Of a stretch of DNA of 9,105 nucleotides, positions 6,482-9,105 are shown one piece after another. The notes under the pieces were generated by a model, which saw only the letters and a list, made by a program, of their open reading frames with translations, searched no databases and was not told the DNA's origin. Location: assembly GCA_023419995.1 (NCBI GenBank), contig JAEZXF010000279.1:1-9105 (forward strand). Direction: 5' to 3'. The first letter of the stretch is position 1. Each line of letters begins with the position of its first letter. Origin of the DNA: Pseudomonadota bacterium. Its GTDB lineage: Bacteria; Pseudomonadota; Alphaproteobacteria; Rhizobiales; Rhizobiaceae. Made by a program: the position numbers and the translations under genes.

Positions 6482-7432
6482 ATGAAACTGAAATCTCTCG
6501 CCGGCGCGCTGGCGCTCGGCATCGCGATGGCAACGCCCGCCTACGCCCAAGACGCCAGGACGGCGATCATCGGCGTGTCCATCCCCGCCGCCACCCATGG
6601 CTGGGCCGGCGGGCTGAACTTCCACGCCCAGCGCACCATCAGCGAGCTCGAGGCGCGCTACGAGAACCTCGACTTCGTGCTGACCACGGCCGGCGATCCC
6701 GGCCAGCAGGTGTCCGACATCGAGGACATGGTCGCGACCCGCAACATCGACGCGCTGGTCGTGCTGCCGTTCGAATCCGAGCCGCTGACCGGTCCGGTCC
6801 AGCGCGTCAAGGAGGCGGGCAAGTGGGTCACGGTCGTCGACCGCGGCCTCAGCCAGGAGGGCATCGAGAACCTCTACGTCGCCGGCGACAATCCGGGCTT
6901 CGGCCGCGTGGCGGGCGAGTTCTTCCGCGAGCGCCTGCCGAACGGCGGCAAGGTCGTCGTGCTGCGCGGCATCCCGACCACCATCGACAACGAGCGCGTC
7001 GAGGGCTTCCAGGCCGCGATCGAGGGCTCGGGCATCGAGATCGTCGGCATGGAGCACGGCAACTGGAACCGCGACGACGCCTTCGAGGTGATGCAGGACT
7101 TCCTGTCCCGCCACGCCGAGATCGACGCCGTGTGGGCCTCGGACGACGACATGGCCGTGGGCGTGCTGGAGGCGATCAACCAGGCCGGGCGCAGCGGCAT
7201 CTGGGTGCTCGGCGGCGCGGGCATGAAGGAGATGATCGAGAAGGTCATGAACAACGACGAGACCATCCCGGCCGACGTCACCTACCCGCCGGCGATGATC
7301 AGCACCGCGATCGAGCTGACGGCGCTCAACTTCGTCACCAACGTGCCGGTGTCGGGCCGCTTCATCATCGGCTCGGTCCTGATCACGCCGGAGAACGCGG
7401 CGAGCTACCACTTCCCGGACTCGCCGTTCTGA
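6482..7432 (+). CDS. Periplasmic sugar-binding protein of the CUT2 transporter
   Basis: The product is 316 residues with a clear Sec signal peptide (MKLK, hydrophobic core, ATPAYA, cleavage predicted after residue 22), so exported to the periplasm. The mature part has the type I periplasmic-binding fold of the RbsB/Peripla_BP_4 group. Landmarks are IIGVSIPAATHGWAGG at its start (aromatic sugar-stacking region), ALVVLPFESEPLTGPV, VVDRGL, TTIDNERVEGF and VWASDDDMAVGVLEA, which supply the usual acidic and Arg sugar contacts. The residues do not identify the sugar. GGGAGGA (6470-6476) lies 5 nt before the ATG. This is the last gene of the operon, and its own strong ribosome site fits the extra copies a binding protein needs. 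Binding proteins are more often encoded first in such operons. Confidence 0.94.
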   Translation: MKLKSLAGALALGIAMATPAYAQDARTAIIGVSIPAATHGWAGGLNFHAQRTISELEARYENLDFVLTTAGDPGQQVSDIEDMVATRNIDALVVLPFESEPLTGPVQRVKEAGKWVTVVDRGLSQEGIENLYVAGDNPGFGRVAGEFFRERLPNGGKVVVLRGIPTTIDNERVEGFQAAIEGSGIEIVGMEHGNWNRDDAFEVMQDFLSRHAEIDAVWASDDDMAVGVLEAINQAGRSGIWVLGGAGMKEMIEKVMNNDETIPADVTYPPAMISTAIELTALNFVTNVPVSGRFIIGSVLITPENAASYHFPDSPF

Positions 7433-7443
7433 GCTTCCGGGCG

Positions 7444-7471
7444 CGCGTGCATCCCACGGCGGATGCACGCG
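7444..7471 (+). terminator. Hairpin after the binding-protein gene, no U tract
   Basis: CGCGTGCATCC (7444-7454) and GGATGCACGCG (7461-7471) form a perfect 11-bp stem with a 6-nt loop, starting 11 nt after the stop codon. No T run follows, so it may stabilise the mRNA 3' end or act with Rho rather than being a classical intrinsic terminator. It is the only strong structure right at the end of the sugar operon. Confidence 0.55.
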
Positions 7472-7546
7472 TCCTCGCGGCCCCGGCACCGGATGCCCCC
7501 AACCGGGCTTCCCCGATGCCCGCGGCCAACCGCCCGGCCCATCATG

Positions 7547-7574
7547 CGGCGGCCCTGTTCCGGCTGGGCCGCCG
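7547..7574. repeat. Intergenic palindrome, 9-bp stem
   Basis: CGGCGGCCC (7547-7555) and GGGCCGCCG (7566-7574) pair perfectly around a 10-nt loop. TTCCGTTTCC follows on the plus strand, too broken to be a proper U tract. It could be a back-up terminator or part of a dispersed palindromic repeat; one copy cannot decide. Confidence 0.45.
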
Positions 7575-7765
7575 TTCCGTTTCCGGGCCTCTCTCCCACC
7601 GTCTCCGGTCCCGTTCGCTACAGTCGGGAGTCGGACCGTATGAATGCCCCTTTCCCCCCGGACAGGAGGCGCCCGCGCGGTTCCGGCGACGGGTCGCGGT
7701 TTCCACGACGGGCGCCGCCGGCCTGACCCACGCAGGGGCAAGGATGGCGACGGGCCGTCTCCAAC

Positions 7766-7792
7766 GAAAACGGCCGGCGAAGTGCCGGCCGT
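7766..7792 (-). terminator. Rho-independent terminator of the liv operon
   Basis: On the minus strand, ACGGCCGGC (7792-7784) and GCCGGCCGT (7778-7770) form a perfect 9-bp GC-rich stem with a 5-nt loop, followed at once by TTTTCGTT. It lies about 40 nt past the livM stop codon, in the right orientation. This is the best-formed terminator in the window. Confidence 0.85.
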
Positions 7793-7833
7793 CCGATGCG
7801 TGATGCGCGTGGGTGTCGCTGCCGGCCCACCGC

Positions 7834-8826
7834 TCAGAGCGGCTTCCTGATCCATTTCTGGATGACGCCGACGATGCCCTCGCGGAAGAGCAGCACGGTG
7901 ATGACGAAGATCACGCCCTGGATGATCGTCACCCACGCGCCGAAGGTGGCGAGGTAGTTCTGCATGGTGACGATGACGGTGGCGCCGATGATGGGGCCGA
8001 AGACGGTGCCCATGCCGCCGATCAGCGTCATCAGCACCACCTCGCCCGACATCGCCCAGTGCACGTCGGTCAGCGAAGCGAGCTGGAACACGATCGCCTT
8101 GGTGGCGCCGGCGAGCCCGGCGAGCGCCGCCGACAGGACGAAGGTGGCGAGCTTGTAGCGATTGACCCGATAGCCGAGCGAGATCGCGCGCGGCTCGTTC
8201 TCGCGGATCGCCTTCAGCACCTGACCGAAGGGCGAATGGATTATGCGGTAGATGGCGAGCATGCCGCCGAGCGTGATCGCGAGCACCACGAAGTAGAGCG
8301 TGAAGTCCGACCTGAGGTTGATCAGCCCGAACAGCATGCCGCGCGGCACCGCCTGGATGCCGTCCTCGCCGCCGGTGAACGGCGCCTGCAGCGAGAAGAA
8401 GAACACCATCTGCGCGAAGGCGAGCGTGACCATGGCGAAGTAGATGCCCTGGCGACGGATGGCCAGCGAGCCGATGGCGAGACCGAGGATGGCGGCGGCG
8501 AGGACGCCGGCGATGATCGCCAGCTCCGGCGGCAGCCCCCAGACCTTGGCGGCATGGGCGGAGATGTAGCTCGCCGAGCCGAAATAGGCGGCATGGCCGA
8601 AGGAGAGCAGGCCCGTATAGCCGAGCAGAAGGTTGAAGGCGCAGGCGAACAGCGCGAAGCACATCACCTTCATCAGGAAGACGGGGTAGAGGAAGAACGG
8701 CGCCGCGAGGCCGACGGCCAGCAGGGCGAGGAAGATCGCCACATGGTGGCGCGGCATGCCCGCCGCGGTGATGCCGCCCTGGGCGAGAGGCGCCGCGGAG
8801 GAGGTTGCGCTAGGGGTCGCCGACAT
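7834..8826 (-). CDS. livM: Branched-chain amino acid-type ABC transporter permease LivM
   Basis: The product is 330 residues, with about 8-10 membrane segments after a polar Ala/Ser-rich N-terminus of about 25 residues. The motif GYTGLLSFGHAAYFG (69-83) is typical of LivM permeases. So are IRENEPRAISLGY, the loop that contacts the ATPase, and the block ASLTDVHWAMSGEVVLMTLIGGMG (about 250-273). With LivH it forms the membrane channel of an importer for branched-chain amino acids, or in related systems amides, urea or aromatic acids; the substrate cannot be told without the binding protein. Two starts are possible: ATG at 8826, overlapping the livH stop by one base (TGATG), or GTG at 8829, overlapping by four (GTGA). 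I list the ATG. Residues 233-273 lie in the 124-bp repeat shared with the livH fragment. Confidence 0.92.
   Translation of the reverse strand: MSATPSATSSAAPLAQGGITAAGMPRHHVAIFLALLAVGLAAPFFLYPVFLMKVMCFALFACAFNLLLGYTGLLSFGHAAYFGSASYISAHAAKVWGLPPELAIIAGVLAAAILGLAIGSLAIRRQGIYFAMVTLAFAQMVFFFSLQAPFTGGEDGIQAVPRGMLFGLINLRSDFTLYFVVLAITLGGMLAIYRIIHSPFGQVLKAIRENEPRAISLGYRVNRYKLATFVLSAALAGLAGATKAIVFQLASLTDVHWAMSGEVVLMTLIGGMGTVFGPIIGATVIVTMQNYLATFGAWVTIIQGVIFVITVLLFREGIVGVIQKWIRKPL
8008..8131 (-). repeat. 124-bp direct repeat, copy 1 (inside livM)
   Basis: Matches 8982-9105 with one mismatch (C at 8055 against A at 9029), offset 974 bp. The left end is sharp: identity is lost immediately below 8008. Here the repeat is in its natural setting, since the encoded residues continue normally on both sides into LivM. 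Confidence 0.95.
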
Positions 8827-9105
8827 CACGCGGTCCTCCCGAACAGGCCGGCCGGCTTGACCAGAAGCACGATGGCCATGATGACGAAGATGACGACCGA
8901 CGAGGCCTCGGGATAGAACACCTTGGTCAGCCCCTCGACCAGCCCCAGCCCGAAGCCGGTGACGATGGAGCCGAGGATCGAGCCCATGCCGCCGATCAGC
9001 GTCATCAGCACCACCTCGCCCGACATCGACCAGTGCACGTCGGTCAGCGAAGCGAGCTGGAACACGATCGCCTTGGTGGCGCCGGCGAGCCCGGCGAGCG
9101 CCGCC
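8826..9105 (-). CDS. livH: LivH-type permease, C-terminal fragment with a LivM-like upstream part (chimeric)
   Basis: There are 92 codons plus stop; the gene runs off the right edge. The last 51 residues (SILGSIVTGFGLGLVEGLTK onward, ending KPAGLFGRTA) are a typical LivH C-terminus. The 41 residues before them, from AALAGLAGATKAIV to LIGGMG, match LivM residues 233-273 with one substitution (Ser for Ala at HWxMSGEV) and are not what LivH normally has there. The join falls at the GGMG motif, which both families share. Either the gene has received livM sequence by duplication or gene conversion, or the end of the sequence is misassembled. Its stop overlaps the livM start (TGATG or GTGA), so the two are co-transcribed. 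As written the frame stays open through the join. Confidence 0.75.
   Translation of the reverse strand, partial: AALAGLAGATKAIVFQLASLTDVHWSMSGEVVLMTLIGGMGSILGSIVTGFGLGLVEGLTKVFYPEASSVVIFVIMAIVLLVKPAGLFGRTA
8982..9105 (-). repeat. 124-bp direct repeat, copy 2 (inside the livH fragment, cut by the window edge)
   Basis: Same orientation and reading frame as 8008-8131, one mismatch in 124 bp. It may continue past 9105, so its true length is unknown. Copy 2 is the one out of place, because its right half codes for LivM-type residues in front of a LivH tail. Confidence 0.95.

Larger units (their letters stand above)
7433..7833. other. 401-bp gap between convergent operons, no credible gene
   Basis: This stretch separates the plus-strand sugar operon from the minus-strand liv operon. 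Short open frames occur on both strands, but none has a recognisable domain, a good ribosome site or a composition like the neighbouring proteins. It holds three GC-rich hairpins (7444-7471, 7547-7574, 7770-7792). The middle part is rich in C runs and GGCC-type palindromes, like a decayed intergenic repeat, but I recognise no named element. Confidence 0.6.

Noticed and set aside
7405..7850. Several 60-90 codon open frames in the convergent gap
   Set aside because: They overlap one another on both strands, have biased Arg/Pro/Gly composition, no domain and no good ribosome site.
5237..8662. A 1141-codon open frame on the minus strand
   Set aside because: It lies opposite the ATPase, permease and binding-protein genes and out of frame in livM. 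Its Asp/Arg/His/Ala-rich product is typical of the shadow of GC-rich genes.
7813..8916. A 367-codon plus-strand frame opposite livM
   Set aside because: It is the antisense shadow of livM; the minus-strand frame carries clear LivM motifs and a terminator.
1..9105. tRNA, rRNA, CRISPR arrays, transposases or phage genes
   Set aside because: None was seen on either strand; the only long direct repeat is the livM/livH one.

Overview
The window is about 9.1 kb of high-GC, gene-dense bacterial DNA. Codon use, 4-bp gene overlaps, and the types of LacI regulator, CUT2 sugar transporter and Liv-type permeases all fit an alphaproteobacterium, most likely Hyphomicrobiales (rhizobia and relatives). I cannot name a genus. 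I see no RNA genes, insertion sequences, phage genes or CRISPR arrays.

Layout. (i) 1-259, minus: the first 86 codons of a family 2 glycosyltransferase, running off the left edge. (ii) 406-1431, minus: a LacI-family repressor. (iii) 1432-1628: a divergent control region with two 14-bp LacI-type palindromes 32 bp apart, lying on the -35 and -10 hexamers of the repressor's own promoter. (iv) 1629-7432, plus: a five-gene operon of a TIM-barrel sugar isomerase/epimerase, a Gfo/Idh/MocA dehydrogenase, and a complete CUT2 (ribose-type) sugar ABC transporter in the order ATPase, permease, binding protein. (v) 7433-7833: a gap of about 400 bp between convergent operons, with three GC-rich hairpins, one of them a good terminator for the minus-strand genes. 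(vi) 7834-9105, minus: livM and the 3' end of livH from a branched-chain amino acid type ABC transporter.

How the genes probably work together. The binding protein, permease and ATPase should import a sugar or sugar derivative. The NAD(P)-dependent Gfo/Idh enzyme and the metal-dependent TIM-barrel enzyme should then oxidise it and epimerise, isomerise or eliminate it. The same pairing of families is known from the E. coli ycjS/ycjR glycoside pathway and from levoglucosan catabolism, both of which pass through 3-keto sugars. The LacI protein probably senses the sugar or an intermediate and controls both itself and the operon. The substrate cannot be read from the sequence.

The strongest anomaly is at the right edge. 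The livH fragment carries a 124-bp stretch almost identical (one mismatch) to the inside of livM, so its last 51 residues look like LivH while the 41 before them are a copy of LivM. This is either a tandem duplication or gene-conversion chimera, or an assembly error at a contig end.
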